From Reyranella massiliensis 521 (GTDB lineage: Bacteria; Pseudomonadota; Alphaproteobacteria; Reyranellales; Reyranellaceae): 43,307 nucleotides of DNA. The position numbers and the translations under genes were made by a program. Positions 1-9,248 of the stretch are shown here, piece by piece. The notes beneath the pieces are model-generated. The model was not told where the DNA came from. It did no database searches and saw only the letters and a list, made by a program, of their open reading frames with translations. How positions within the stretch are numbered: position 1 is the stretch's first letter; every line of letters starts with the position of its first letter. The stretch is from assembly GCA_945860205.1 (NCBI GenBank), contig CAMARK010000034.1, forward strand, positions 1 through 43,307, in the 5' to 3' direction.

Positions 1-1166
1 CAGACCGGCCGGTTGATCGGGATCTCGTGGAAGTTGGGCCCGCCCAGGCGGCTGAGCTGTGTGTCGATGTAGGAATGCAGGCGGCCCTGCAGCAAAGGAT
101 CCGCAGTGAAATCGATGCCGGGCACGATATGGCCGGGATGGAAGGCCACCTGCTCGGTCTCGGCGAAGAAGTTCACCGGATTCTGGTCGAGCACCATGCG
201 GCCGATCGGCGTCAGCGGAATGATCTCCTCGGGAATGAGCTTGGTCGGGTCGAGAATGTCGAAGTCGAGCTTGTCGGCGATGGCCTGGTCGAAGGCCTGG
301 ACGCTCAGCGTCCATTCGGGGAAGTCGCCGCCGTCGATCGCTTCCCAGAGATCGCGGCGCGTGAAATCCGGATCGGCGCCGGCGATTTTCACCGCTTCTT
401 CCCACAGCGTGGAGGCGGCACCGATGCTCGGCCGCCAATGGAATTTTACGAAGGTCGATTCGTCCTTGGCGTTGACCAGCCGGAAAGTATGGACGCCGAA
501 GCCTTCGATATGACGCAGCGAACGCGGGATGCCGCGGTCCGACATCGCCCACATCAGCATGTGCATGGTCTCGGGCATCAGCGAGGCGAAATCCCAGAAA
601 TTGTCGTGCGCGGAGCCCGCCTGCGGGAAGCCGCGATCCGGCTCCATCTTCACCGCGTGCACCAGGTCGGGGAACTTCATCGCGTCCTGGATGAAGAACA
701 CCGGGATGTTGTTGCCGACGAGATCGAAGTTGCCTTCCTCGGTATAGAACTTCACGGCGAAGCCGCGCACGTCGCGCGGCGTGTCGACCGAGCCCGCACC
801 GCCGGCCACCGTCGAGAAGCGGACGAAGACCTTGGTGCGCTTGGCTGGATTCTGCAGGAAGTCGGCCTTGGTCAGGCGCGACAGGTTCTTCAGCGGCTGG
901 AAATAGCCGTGCGCGCCGCTGCCGCGGGCATGGACAATGCGCTCGGGAATGCGCTCATGATCGAAATGGGTGATCTTTTCGCGGAGGACGAAATCCTCCA
1001 GCAGGGTCGGTCCGCGGGCGCCGGATTTCAGCGAGTTCTGATTGTCGGAAACCGGCACGCCCTGATTGGTCGTGAGCGTGTTCTTGGCGGAAACCGTGGT
1101 CTGGTGTGTTTCGCCGCCGTCACCCCCGCCGGTAGTAGCACCCTGCTGCCGCTTCGCCTTTTTCAT
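1..1166 (-). CDS. Catalase (haem-dependent), 3' end cut by window edge
   Basis: Monofunctional haem catalase that disproportionates hydrogen peroxide. The reverse-strand translation carries the catalytic His in HARGSGAHG (His79), the active-site Asn context VGNNIPVFF, and RLHSYIDTQ, which holds the family's haem-ligand Tyr. About 388 codons are visible; the C-terminus lies outside the window, so small-subunit versus large-subunit (KatE-like) type cannot be decided. ATG at 1164-1166 is preceded by AGGAG with good spacing, and the first 25 residues are a low-complexity Gly/Thr/Gln-rich extension before the conserved core. It lies 68 bp downstream of mnmE on the same strand. A 16-bp palindrome overlaps the ribosome-binding site (see 1177-1192). 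Confidence 0.95.
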   Translation of the reverse strand, partial: MKKAKRQQGATTGGGDGGETHQTTVSAKNTLTTNQGVPVSDNQNSLKSGARGPTLLEDFVLREKITHFDHERIPERIVHARGSGAHGYFQPLKNLSRLTKADFLQNPAKRTKVFVRFSTVAGGAGSVDTPRDVRGFAVKFYTEEGNFDLVGNNIPVFFIQDAMKFPDLVHAVKMEPDRGFPQAGSAHDNFWDFASLMPETMHMLMWAMSDRGIPRSLRHIEGFGVHTFRLVNAKDESTFVKFHWRPSIGAASTLWEEAVKIAGADPDFTRRDLWEAIDGGDFPEWTLSVQAFDQAIADKLDFDILDPTKLIPEEIIPLTPIGRMVLDQNPVNFFAETEQVAFHPGHIVPGIDFTADPLLQGRLHSYIDTQLSRLGGPNFHEIPINRPV

Positions 1167-1176
1167 TGCCACCACT

Positions 1177-1192
1177 CCTGGTTCGAACCAGG
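1177..1192. promoter_or_regulatory. 16-bp perfect palindrome at the catalase ribosome-binding site
   Basis: CCTGGTTCGAACCAGG is self-complementary over all 16 bases and its last bases form part of the catalase Shine-Dalgarno on the minus strand. It could be a dimeric-repressor operator, or a 6-bp RNA stem with a UCGA loop partly masking the start. Function is inferred only. Confidence 0.4.
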
Positions 1193-1234
1193 GGTGAACG
1201 TGGTTTTGGGCGACTCGGTTCCGACGCCCGGCGT

Positions 1235-2617
1235 TTACTTGCCGATGCAGAAGTCGCGGAAGATGACGTCCAGCAGTTCCTCGACCCGCACCGTGCCGGT
1301 GATGCGGCCAAGGGCACGCAGCGCCAGCCGCAGATCCTCGGCGACCAGCGCAACCTCGGGCGCCACCAGCGCGCGGCCAAGGGCGGCATGGGCTTCGGCC
1401 AGGGCTTCGCGGTGACGCGCCCGGGTAAGTGGCGGCGCTGAAGCGCCTTCTTCCATAAGGAGACCGGTCGAGCGCTCCAGACGGGCCAGCAGTTCCTGCA
1501 GGCCGGCGCCGCTCGTGGCCGACAACGCCACGATATCTGCCGCCCCGGACGGCGCCGCGAGATCGACCTTGTTCACGACGACGATGTCGCGTGCCGCGTC
1601 CCAGCGTTCGGTCGCGGCGATGAGGTCGCGGCGCGCGCCCTGCCAGTCGCCCGACGCATCGAGCACCAGCACGCGGAGATCGGCCTCGGCGGCGCGGGCG
1701 CGAGCCCGGCGCACGCCTTCCTGTTCGATGGCATCGCGCGATTCACGCAAGCCTGCCGTATCGGCCAGCACGACCGGCCAGCCGCCGAGATCGAGATGGA
1801 CCTCGATCACGTCGCGCGTCGTGCCGGCGGTCTCCGACACGATGGCGGCGTCGCGACGCGACAGGAGATTGAGCAGCGAGGATTTGCCGACGTTGGGCGG
1901 ACCGATGATGGCGATATGCACGCCCTCGCGCAGCCGCTCGCCGCGGCGGTCGCCAAGATGGGCGCCGATCTCGGTCTGCAGCTGCACGACGCCGTCGCGC
2001 ACGTTGGCAGCGATGCCCGGGGGCAGATCCTCGTCGGGGAAATCGATCGCCGCTTCCAGATGGGCGAGCGTGGCGAGGCCCAGGGTGCGCCACTCCTCGT
2101 AGAGCCGTTGCAGCGCGCCATCCATCTGCTGCAGCGCCAGGCGCCGCTGCTGTTCGGTTTCGGCCGCGACCAGGTCGGCGATGCCCTCGGCCGCGGTGAG
2201 ATCGAGCTTGCCGTGCTCGAAGGCGCGGCGCGTGAATTCGCCCGGCTCGGCCAGACGGCAGAGGCCGAGCTTGCCGATCGCCTCCAGTGCGGCGCCGACC
2301 ACGGCGCGGCCGCCGTGCAGGTGCAGCTCGGCCATCATCTCGCCGGTCTCGGTATTGGGCGCCTCGAACCACACCGCCAGGCCGCGGTCGATGGCCTCGC
2401 CGCTCAGCGGATCGTAGAGCGTGCGCACGACCATGCGGCGCGGCTCCGGCAACGCGGGATCGCGCGCAGAGTGGCCACGCTCGAAGGCGCGCGGCTCAGT
2501 GAGGAAGACCAGCACGTCAGGCGCCCTGGGCCCGCTCACGCGAATGACCGAAAGGGCGCCCGGGCGCGCCCGTGAAGGCGCGGGCGTGCCCAGCGCATAG
2601 ATGGTGCTGCCGTCCAT
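1235..2617 (-). CDS. mnmE: tRNA uridine-5-carboxymethylaminomethyl(34) synthesis GTPase MnmE
   Basis: MnmE (TrmE) works with MnmG to modify the wobble uridine of certain tRNAs, using GTP and a folate one-carbon unit. The 460-residue protein has the N-terminal folate-binding domain, a helical domain and an inserted G domain with [12 protein letters not shown] (P-loop), DTAGLRE (G3) and NKVDLA (G4). It ends in the diagnostic FCIGK motif with the catalytic Cys. Full family length. Its ATG follows the TAG of the upstream ComEA-like gene with no gap (TAGATG), which suggests translational coupling. In many alphaproteobacteria mnmE sits with rho and mnmG; here those neighbours are absent. Confidence 0.98.
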   Translation of the reverse strand: MDGSTIYALGTPAPSRARPGALSVIRVSGPRAPDVLVFLTEPRAFERGHSARDPALPEPRRMVVRTLYDPLSGEAIDRGLAVWFEAPNTETGEMMAELHLHGGRAVVGAALEAIGKLGLCRLAEPGEFTRRAFEHGKLDLTAAEGIADLVAAETEQQRRLALQQMDGALQRLYEEWRTLGLATLAHLEAAIDFPDEDLPPGIAANVRDGVVQLQTEIGAHLGDRRGERLREGVHIAIIGPPNVGKSSLLNLLSRRDAAIVSETAGTTRDVIEVHLDLGGWPVVLADTAGLRESRDAIEQEGVRRARARAAEADLRVLVLDASGDWQGARRDLIAATERWDAARDIVVVNKVDLAAPSGAADIVALSATSGAGLQELLARLERSTGLLMEEGASAPPLTRARHREALAEAHAALGRALVAPEVALVAEDLRLALRALGRITGTVRVEELLDVIFRDFCIGK

Positions 2618-2959
2618 CTAGGACCGCTTCTGCGCCGGCGGGCGGGCCGGTGTCGGCGTGGGCGCGGGCGGCGGGCGGGCCATCACCTTGTCGGCGAGCT
2701 TTTCATAGAGGTGTTCGGGGATCAGCCGCCGCTCGACCAGCTCGGTCTTGGCGCGGAACGGGCGCGCCCGGATGATGGCGTCGGCCCGGACCTCGCCGAT
2801 GCCGTCGAGCGTCATCAGGTCGTCGCGGCTGGCGTTATTGAGGTCGATCAGGCTGGCGGCCGGCGCCGGGGCGGGCGCGGGTGCCGCGCGCGTCTGCGCC
2901 ATCGACAGCGGCGCGCACGCCAGCACCGCCAACACGATCAGGAAGATAAGCCGGGCCAT
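2618..2959 (-). CDS. ComEA-like helix-hairpin-helix secreted protein
   Basis: A 113-residue protein with a signal peptide (MARLIFLIVLAVLACAPLSMAQ), an Ala/Pro-rich linker, one helix-hairpin-helix unit (IDLNNASRDDLMTLDGIGEV, about residues 37-56) and a Pro-rich tail. HhH domains of the ComEA type bind double-stranded DNA non-specifically in the periplasm during uptake; whether this one does is inference. I start at ATG 2957-2959 because the longer frame adds 12 residues ahead of an obvious signal peptide. It is 7 bp downstream of the binding-protein gene and directly abuts mnmE. No other competence genes are in the window. Confidence 0.8.
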   Translation of the reverse strand: MARLIFLIVLAVLACAPLSMAQTRAAPAPAPAPAASLIDLNNASRDDLMTLDGIGEVRADAIIRARPFRAKTELVERRLIPEHLYEKLADKVMARPPPAPTPTPARPPAQKRS

Positions 2960-2966
2960 CGCGCGA

Positions 2967-3860
2967 TTATCGCACGATCTCGTCCCAGGTGGCACAGGCC
3001 CGCTCAGTGAACGGCACCTTCCAGCGATGGCAGTTGGACCGGTCGATCAGCTCGGCCGGCACCATGATCTCCTGAGGCACCGGCTTGCCGTCGAGGTGCC
3101 GCAGCATCGCGCGGGTGGCGATGGCGGCGATGTTGAAGGCGCTGAAATCGACGCTGGCCAGCATGCGGCCGCCCTCGATGTGGTCGATGGCGGCGGGCAG
3201 GCCGTTCACGCCCACTACCTCAGCCGTCCGCCCAGCATCAGCCAGGGCCTCCAGCGCCCCGAAGGCCATGACATCGTTGGCGGTCCAGACGCCATCGATC
3301 CGCGGGTGCGCGGCGAGCAGCTCCGCCATCGCCACGCGCGCCGGCGCCTGCTGGAGATAGCCGATGCGCGACCCCAGCAAGGCGACGCCGGGATTTTCCG
3401 CCACGGCGCGCCGCAGGCCCACGGTCCGGTCGCGGGCGGTGCGCGCCGACGGCGTGCCGTCGAGGGCAACGATGCGGCCCGCTCCGGCCAAACCCAGGAT
3501 CAGCGCATTGGCCGCCTTGTAGCCCACCGCAACATCGTCCGAGCCGACAAAGGTCAGCACCTTGCCGGGCATGCGGTTGATGAAGACTGCGACCGGAATG
3601 CCGGCGGCGGCAAACCGCTCGAGATCGTCCGCCATCTCCACATCGTCGGTCGGATTGAAGAGGACGCCATCCGGCGACGCTGCCAGGGCCTCGCTCACCA
3701 GGGCCTTCTGCTGGCCGACGTGGTCGGGCGTCTGCGGCACATAATGGATCGTCCGCGCGCCGGCTTCTGCCGCCAGCCGGTCGGCGATCAGCCGGGCCGC
3801 GTCATAGGCCGGATTGACCCGGTTCTTGGTGAAAACAGCGAGGGTGAGGGGACGCGGCAT
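2967..3860 (-). CDS. Sugar-type periplasmic-binding-protein-like protein without signal peptide
   Basis: Resembles the Peripla_BP_4 / ribose-binding fold: PLTLAVFTKNRVNPAYD at the N-terminus, SPDGVLFNPTDD, and WTANDVMAFGALEAL near the hinge. About 297 residues from ATG 3858-3860, which has GGAAAG just upstream. An upstream ATG (3920) would overlap the glnD start and adds no hydrophobic segment. No signal peptide and no ABC permease or ATPase are visible, unusual for this family. It may be a cytoplasmic ligand sensor or rely on a remote transporter. First gene of the apparent run binding protein, ComEA-like, mnmE, catalase; divergent from glnD. Confidence 0.75.
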   Translation of the reverse strand: MPRPLTLAVFTKNRVNPAYDAARLIADRLAAEAGARTIHYVPQTPDHVGQQKALVSEALAASPDGVLFNPTDDVEMADDLERFAAAGIPVAVFINRMPGKVLTFVGSDDVAVGYKAANALILGLAGAGRIVALDGTPSARTARDRTVGLRRAVAENPGVALLGSRIGYLQQAPARVAMAELLAAHPRIDGVWTANDVMAFGALEALADAGRTAEVVGVNGLPAAIDHIEGGRMLASVDFSAFNIAAIATRAMLRHLDGKPVPQEIMVPAELIDRSNCHRWKVPFTERACATWDEIVR

Positions 3861-3912
3861 GGACTTTCCGGGAGTCGTGGAAACGGCCGCCAGCCTGTAG
3901 TATCCGGCGCCC

Positions 3913-6705
3913 ATGGCCAAGCCCTATGACCAGATTCCCGACCGCCGCAAGATCGTGCGCCGCCGCGCGCTCGAAGAGGCGTTGGCCGCCCTGGTCGAGG
4001 ACCTGCCCTCGGGCGGCGAGCCCTCCCGGCCGCCGGTGCTGGCCCTGCTGCGCGATGCCCTGACCAAAGGCCGCGCCGAGATCCGCCGCCGCTTCGAGGA
4101 GCCCGGCCCGCTGCGCAACGACGGGCCGGCCGTGCTGACTGCCACCTCGTATCTGATGGACCAGATCGTCCGCGTCCTGTTCGACTTCGCCGACCGCTAC
4201 GCCTATCCCGCGGCCAACCCCAGCGCCGCCGAGCGGCTGGGCGTCGTGGCAACCGGCGGCTACGGCCGCGGCGAGCTGGCGCCGCTCAGCGACCTCGATC
4301 TCCTGTTCCTGCGTCCCTACAAGCAGACGCCGCGGGGCGAGCAGATCGTCGAGTTCATGCTCTATCTGCTGTGGGACCTTGGCCTCAAGGTCGGCCACGC
4401 CACCCGCACGGTGGCCGAGAGCCTGCGCTACGCCGAGAACGATCACACGATCCGCACGGCCCTGCTCGAGATGCGTTATCTGTGGGGCGACCGCGACCTC
4501 TACGACGAGCTGCACAAGGGCTTCGCGCAGAAGTTCTACACCGGCGACGGTCGCGACTTCGTCGAGGCCAAGCTTGCCGAGCGCGACCAGCGCCATCAGC
4601 GCATGGGCGACTCGCGCTACGTCGTCGAACCCAACGTCAAGGAAGGCAAGGGGGGCTTACGCGATCTGCATCTGCTGTTCTGGATCGCCAAGTATCTCTA
4701 CCGCGTCAGCGAGCCCGGAGACCTCGTGGCCAAGGGCGTGCTCACCAAGGAAGAGGCGCGCCTGTTCGAGCGCGCCGAACGCTTCCTGACCACGGTGCGC
4801 TGCCACATCCACTATCTGACGGGCCGCGTCGACGACCGCCTGTCGTTCGACCTGCAGCGCGAGATCGCCGAGCGGCTGGGCTACCACGACCGGCCGGGCA
4901 GCCGCGGCGTGGAGCGCTTCACCAAGCACTACTATCTCCACGCCAAGACGGTGGGCGACCTCACGCGCATCTTCGTGGCCGCCCTCGAGGACAGCCACCG
5001 GCGCAAGCCCAAGCTCGCGGCCCTCTGGCAGACGCTACGTCCACGCCAGCTTGAAGGTTTCAAGCTCGACGGCGAGCGGCTGGCGGTGGCGACGCCGGAT
5101 GCGTTCATAAAAGATCCGGTGGCGATCCTGCGGCTGTTCCATGTGGCGCAGGAGAACGACCTCGACGTCCATCCGGCAACGCTCCGGCTGATCACCCAGA
5201 ACATCCGGCTGGTCGACAAGCTCAGGGCCGATCCCGAGGCCAATCGCCTGTTCATGGAGATGATGACGTCGCGGCATGATCCGGAGACGACGCTGCGCCG
5301 TCTCAACGAGGCCGGCGTGTTCGGCCGGTTCATTCCCGACTTCGGCCGCGTCGTCGCCCAGACGCAGCATGACATGTATCACACCTATACTGTCGACGAG
5401 CACACGATCCGGGCAATCGGCATCCTGGCCAGCATCGAGAACGGCACGCTCAAGGAAGACCACCCGCTGTCGGCCGAGGTGGTGCACAAGGTGCTGTCGC
5501 GGCCGGTGCTCTATCTCGCGGTGCTGCTGCACGACATCGCCAAGGGCCGCGGCGGCGATCATTCGGTGCTGGGCGCCGATGTCGCGATGCAGGTCGGCCC
5601 GCGGCTCGGCCTCAGCGCCGCCGAGACCGAAACCGTGGCCTGGCTGGTGCGCCATCACCTCGCCATGTCGGGCACCGCCTTCCAGCGCGACCTGATGGAT
5701 CCCAAGACCATCGAGAATTTCGCCGCCCTCGTTCAGTCGCCGGAGCGGCTCAGGTTGCTGCTGGTACTGACGGTCTGCGACATCCGCGCCGTCGGCCCCA
5801 ATGTCTGGAACGGCTGGAAGGCCGCGCTGCTGCGCCAGCTCTATAACGCCGCCGAGCAGGTCCTGTCGGGCGGCACCTTGGCCGGCGGCCGCGCCGACCG
5901 TATCCGCCAGATCCAGGTCGAGGTCGGCAAGCGCCTGGCGAGCTGGACCGACCAGGAGAAGGACGAGCATTTCGCGCGCGGCTACGCGCCCTATTGGCTG
6001 TCGTTCGATCCCGACACGCTGGCGCGCCAGGCCGAGCTGGTGCGCGGCGCCGAACGCGGCCGCCAGCCGCTGGCGATAGAGCACCGCGTCGATGCCGCGC
6101 GCTCGGTCACCGAAGTGACGATCTACACGCTCGATACCCACGGGCTGTTCGCGCGCCTCGCCGGCGCCATGGCGGTGAGCGGCGCCAACATCGTCGACGC
6201 CAAGATCTTTACGCTCGCCAACGGCATGGCGCTCGACACTTTCTGGATTCAGGACCTGGAAGGAAAGCCGTTCGACGATTCACGCCGCCTGGCGCGGCTC
6301 GCCGCCCGGGTCGAGCTGGCGCTTTCCAACCGCCTCGACATCCAGCGCGAGCTCGACACCCAGCGCGGCTCGTGGCCCAAGCGCGACCAGGTCTTCACCG
6401 TCCAGCCGCGCGTGCTGATCAACAACAACGCGTCGGACACTTTCACGGTGATCGAGGTCAACGGCCGCGACCGGCCGGGCTTCCTGCATGTCGTGACGCG
6501 GGCGCTGACGCGCCTCAATCTGCAGATCGCCTCGGCCCACATCACCACCTACGGCGAGCGTGCCGTCGACGTGTTCTACGTAAAGGACCTGTTTGGCCTA
6601 AAAGTCGTGAACCAGGACAAGCTCAACCAGGTGGCCGAGACCGTCGAGAAATCCATCCGCGACTTCGACACCCGCTTCGAGCCGTTGGTCAAAGCCGCGG
6701 AATAG
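3913..6705 (+). CDS. glnD: Bifunctional [protein-PII] uridylyltransferase/uridylyl-removing enzyme
   Basis: GlnD senses glutamine and adds or removes UMP on PII proteins, the top of the nitrogen-control cascade. The 930-residue protein has the nucleotidyltransferase motif GGYGRGELAPLSDLDLLFL (about residue 114), an HD hydrolase domain with LLHDIAKGRGGDHS (about 537), and two C-terminal ACT domains beginning near residues 734 and 844 (the second reads VIEVNGRDRPGFLHVVTRAL). Length and domain order are normal. The start is ATG 3913, giving the N-terminus MAKPYDQIPDRRK; no strong Shine-Dalgarno is visible. Divergent from the binding-protein gene, with a 52-bp shared upstream region, and convergent with the TctC gene. 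Confidence 0.97.
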   Translation: MAKPYDQIPDRRKIVRRRALEEALAALVEDLPSGGEPSRPPVLALLRDALTKGRAEIRRRFEEPGPLRNDGPAVLTATSYLMDQIVRVLFDFADRYAYPAANPSAAERLGVVATGGYGRGELAPLSDLDLLFLRPYKQTPRGEQIVEFMLYLLWDLGLKVGHATRTVAESLRYAENDHTIRTALLEMRYLWGDRDLYDELHKGFAQKFYTGDGRDFVEAKLAERDQRHQRMGDSRYVVEPNVKEGKGGLRDLHLLFWIAKYLYRVSEPGDLVAKGVLTKEEARLFERAERFLTTVRCHIHYLTGRVDDRLSFDLQREIAERLGYHDRPGSRGVERFTKHYYLHAKTVGDLTRIFVAALEDSHRRKPKLAALWQTLRPRQLEGFKLDGERLAVATPDAFIKDPVAILRLFHVAQENDLDVHPATLRLITQNIRLVDKLRADPEANRLFMEMMTSRHDPETTLRRLNEAGVFGRFIPDFGRVVAQTQHDMYHTYTVDEHTIRAIGILASIENGTLKEDHPLSAEVVHKVLSRPVLYLAVLLHDIAKGRGGDHSVLGADVAMQVGPRLGLSAAETETVAWLVRHHLAMSGTAFQRDLMDPKTIENFAALVQSPERLRLLLVLTVCDIRAVGPNVWNGWKAALLRQLYNAAEQVLSGGTLAGGRADRIRQIQVEVGKRLASWTDQEKDEHFARGYAPYWLSFDPDTLARQAELVRGAERGRQPLAIEHRVDAARSVTEVTIYTLDTHGLFARLAGAMAVSGANIVDAKIFTLANGMALDTFWIQDLEGKPFDDSRRLARLAARVELALSNRLDIQRELDTQRGSWPKRDQVFTVQPRVLINNNASDTFTVIEVNGRDRPGFLHVVTRALTRLNLQIASAHITTYGERAVDVFYVKDLFGLKVVNQDKLNQVAETVEKSIRDFDTRFEPLVKAAE

Positions 6706-6723
6706 ACCGCCCGGACTATTCCG
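6698..6723. terminator. Inverted repeat at convergent gene ends (glnD / TctC)
   Basis: CGGAATAG (6698-6705) and CTATTCCG (6716-6723) pair perfectly over 8 bp around a 10-nt loop. Both arms are the last codons plus TAG stop of the two convergent genes. There is no T-tract, so it is a possible RNA-end stabiliser or weak terminator rather than a clear intrinsic terminator. Confidence 0.3.
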
Positions 6724-7684
6724 GCTTGAAGCCGGCTTCCTTCAGCAGCGCGGTGTTAATTGCGACCTCTTCCTTGATGAAGGCCGCGAACTCCTTCGGG
6801 CCGCGCGCGGTCGGCACGATGCCGAGCGACGTGGTTCTCTCGATGAAGCCCTTGTCTTTCGAGACCTCGGCCATCGCCGCGGCGAGCTTGTTCACGACAT
6901 CGTCGGGCGTGTCCTTGGGGGCCCACGCGCCATACCAGGAGCTGAGGTTGAAATCCTTCAATCCGACCTCGGCGCTGGTCGGCACGTTGGGCGCCAGCGG
7001 CGTGCGCTCCTTGGAGGTGACGAACAAGCCCTTGGCACGGCCCGAGGTGGCAAGCGGCAGCAGCGCCGTCCAGGGATCCATGAAGAACTGGACGGTGCCC
7101 GCCATCAAGTCGGTGTTGGCCGGCGCCGTGCCCTTGTAGAGGATGGTGTCGATCGGCAGGCCGGTGCGCTTGATCCAGGCGAGCGTGGCGATGTGGCCGG
7201 CCGAACCGCCGGAGGAGATCGCGACGAAGAACTTCTTCGGCTCCTTGGCAACCGCAGCCATGGTCGCCGCATAGTCGTTGCCCGGCACGTTGTTGTTGGC
7301 CAGCAGCACGAGGGGCGCTTCGCCCGCCTGTGCGATCGGCCGGAAATCCGTCACCGGGTCGTAGGGACAGGTCGGCACCACGGTCTTGCCGAGCACGAAG
7401 AGGCTGGCGTTGAACAGCAGCGTGTAGCCGTCGGGATCGGCGCGGCGGACGGTGTCCGAGCCGATGGTGCCGGAGGCGCCGCCAATGTTCTGGACGACGA
7501 TCTGCTGGCCGAGCTTCTCGGACAGGTACTGGGCGGTGATGCGGCCGAGCCCGTCGGTGCCGCCGCCCGGCGGATAGGGCACGATCATCTTCAGCGGCTT
7601 GTTGGGGAACGCCCCCTGTCCAAGAGCAGGGGCCGCCAGCAGCGAGGCACCGGCGGCGCCTAAAACGGTTCTTCTATTGATCAT
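6716..7684 (-). CDS. Tripartite tricarboxylate transporter substrate-binding protein (Bug/TctC family)
   Basis: Periplasmic solute receptor of the TctC/Bug family, which binds carboxylates and similar small molecules. The 322-residue protein starts with INRRTVLGAAGASLLAAPAL, a possible Tat-type leader (RR followed by a hydrophobic stretch), then has the family motif KMIVPYPPGGGTDGLGR and the conserved stretch GGASGTIGSDTVRRADPDGYTL in two halves. Start ATG 7682-7684 overlaps the stop of the upstream secreted-protein gene (ATGA), so the two are probably translationally coupled. No TctA/TctB membrane genes are nearby; such orphan receptors are common in alpha- and betaproteobacteria. Substrate unknown. 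Confidence 0.92.
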   Translation of the reverse strand: MINRRTVLGAAGASLLAAPALGQGAFPNKPLKMIVPYPPGGGTDGLGRITAQYLSEKLGQQIVVQNIGGASGTIGSDTVRRADPDGYTLLFNASLFVLGKTVVPTCPYDPVTDFRPIAQAGEAPLVLLANNNVPGNDYAATMAAVAKEPKKFFVAISSGGSAGHIATLAWIKRTGLPIDTILYKGTAPANTDLMAGTVQFFMDPWTALLPLATSGRAKGLFVTSKERTPLAPNVPTSAEVGLKDFNLSSWYGAWAPKDTPDDVVNKLAAAMAEVSKDKGFIERTTSLGIVPTARGPKEFAAFIKEEVAINTALLKEAGFKPE

Positions 7685-8088
7685 GGTTTCACCGAGATGG
7701 AGGAAGCGCAGGCCTTGCCGCCGGGGGCCTCGCAGATCGTACGCACGACGCGGCGCGCCGTGACATCGGCGCACGGCGCACCGAGGGCTGTCGAAGTATC
7801 GAGATGTTGCTTCAGGGTCGCCTTCCCTCCAGGGCTGATCGGATAGAGCACACCCTCACGGTAGGCCGATTTCAGTTCGACGGTGCGCTCCTGGCCGCTG
7901 CCCAGCGCCACCACGACATCGACCTGCAGATAGTCGATGGTCTCCGCCGACTTGTTCTCGACCACCAGGCTCGGCACGCAATTGCCGAAGACCGTGGAGT
8001 CCGCGCCGCGCATGACATCGATGCCATTCGCCGCGTGTGCCATCGAACCAGCAAAAATTAGACCAACCGCAATGAGATGAGCACGCAT
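7681..8088 (-). CDS. Small secreted protein of unknown function
   Basis: A 135-residue protein with a clear signal peptide (MRAHLIAVGLIFAGSMAHAA). The mature part contains four cysteines (in GNCVPSL, GAPCADV, TICEAPGGKAC), which could form two disulfides, and a beta-rich middle (TIDYLQVDVVVALGSGQE). I do not recognise a family. The start is firm: AGGAGG lies 6-8 bases before ATG 8086-8088. The stop overlaps the ATG of the TctC-type receptor, so the two proteins are probably made together and may act together in the periplasm; that link is inference. Confidence 0.8.
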   Translation of the reverse strand: MRAHLIAVGLIFAGSMAHAANGIDVMRGADSTVFGNCVPSLVVENKSAETIDYLQVDVVVALGSGQERTVELKSAYREGVLYPISPGGKATLKQHLDTSTALGAPCADVTARRVVRTICEAPGGKACASSISVKP

Positions 8089-8117
8089 GATCGACCTCCT
8101 TGGTTGCCCGGTTAAAA

Positions 8118-8951
8118 CTATTGCGCCTGCAGACGTTGCTCGCGGCGCGTGGCCAGCATCTGCAGAATAGCCGCCGCCGTCTCCTCGATCGACCGCCGCG
8201 TAACATCGATGGTCACCCACTTGCGCCGGGCGTAAAGGCGGCGGGCGTCCTGGATCTCGCGCTGCACCTGTTCCATGTCGGTGTATTCGGTCTCGGTTTC
8301 CTGCTGCAGCAGACGCAGGCGATTGACCCGGATCTGCACCAGCCGCTCGGGATCGGTGATCAGGCCGACGATCAGCGGCCGCTTGGAATCCTCGAGTTCC
8401 TGCGGCGGCGGCACCTCCGGCACCAGCGGCACATTGGCCGCGCGTACGCCACGGTTGGCGAGATAGACGCAGGTCGGTGTCTTGGAGGTCCGCGACGGAC
8501 CGACCAGGATAACGTCGGCATCCTCGAGATCGTGGGTCGACTGGCCGTCGTCATGCGCCAGCGTGAAATGCATGGCGTCGATGCGGTCGAAATAGCCTTC
8601 GTCGAGCTGATGCTGGCGGCCGGGCCACTGCTCGCTCTTGGAATGGAAATGAACAGCCAGCACGCTCATGGCCTGGTCGAGCACGCCGACGCAGGGCAGT
8701 TGCAGGCGGCGGCAATGGTCGCGCACGAGGTCACGCAGTTCCTGGTCGACCAGCGTATAAAGGACAGGCCCGCGATCTCGCTCGACCGCCTGCACGACCT
8801 TTTCCATCTGACCGCGCGTTCGCACCAGGGACCAGACATGCTCCTGCACGAAGATACCCTCGTATTGGACCAGGCAGGCGCGCGCCACGCTGGACACCGT
8901 TTCGCCGGTGGAGTCGGACACGAGATGAACGTGAAAATTGCGATTCGCCAC
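8118..8951 (-). CDS. Pyruvate,phosphate dikinase / PEP synthase regulatory protein (DUF299)
   Basis: Bifunctional Ser/Thr kinase and phosphorylase that switches PEP synthase or pyruvate phosphate dikinase off and on. The family opening HVHLVSDSTGETVSSVARA and the P-loop-like GPSRTSKTPTCVYLA (about residues 145-160) are both present. I prefer GTG 8949-8951 (277 residues) because family members start just before the HLVSDSTGET block; a TTG at 8982-8984 would add 11 residues. The homologue in Rickettsia is RP001, the gene opposite hemE at several alphaproteobacterial origins. Here it is again divergent from hemE, across 334 bp. Confidence 0.93.
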   Translation of the reverse strand: MANRNFHVHLVSDSTGETVSSVARACLVQYEGIFVQEHVWSLVRTRGQMEKVVQAVERDRGPVLYTLVDQELRDLVRDHCRRLQLPCVGVLDQAMSVLAVHFHSKSEQWPGRQHQLDEGYFDRIDAMHFTLAHDDGQSTHDLEDADVILVGPSRTSKTPTCVYLANRGVRAANVPLVPEVPPPQELEDSKRPLIVGLITDPERLVQIRVNRLRLLQQETETEYTDMEQVQREIQDARRLYARRKWVTIDVTRRSIEETAAAILQMLATRREQRLQAQ

Positions 8952-9026
8952 ACCGTGTTTTACCCCACACGAGGGCTGGGACAAGGGCCGGGAGAAATGC
9001 GGGATTGCTGGCGAGATCGCGGGGAC

Positions 9027-9069
9027 AGTCGGGCGATCCGGGCGAATCGGGCCGATTCGGGACCCGACT
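9027..9069. repeat. Nested inverted repeat in the putative origin
   Basis: Inner perfect repeat CGAATCGG-G-CCGATTCG at 9043-9059, each arm holding a GANTC site. It is enclosed by AGTCGGG (9027-9033) and CCCGACT (9063-9069), which also pair. The whole could extrude as a cruciform or bind a dimeric protein. No T-tract follows, so it does not look like a terminator. Confidence 0.6.
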
Positions 9070-9248
9070 CGCCTTTGCCCTCCAGACTCCCATCCCTTGC
9101 GGACAGTCCGGGAGGAAAGGCCTGTGAGTCGGGAATCAGCCCAAGCGACCGTGTGGAATCAGCCTCAGCCGGTCCACAGCGCCCTGGGGAGAAGAGTCCA
9201 ATAGGGCGCATCCCCACATGCCACAGGCCCTACTACTGCTACTACCTA

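Noticed and set aside
1177..1192. T-arm-like GGTTCGAACC suggesting a tRNA
   Set aside because: The dyad is 5+6+5, not the 5+7+5 of a T-arm, and no acceptor, D or anticodon stems could be folded around it.
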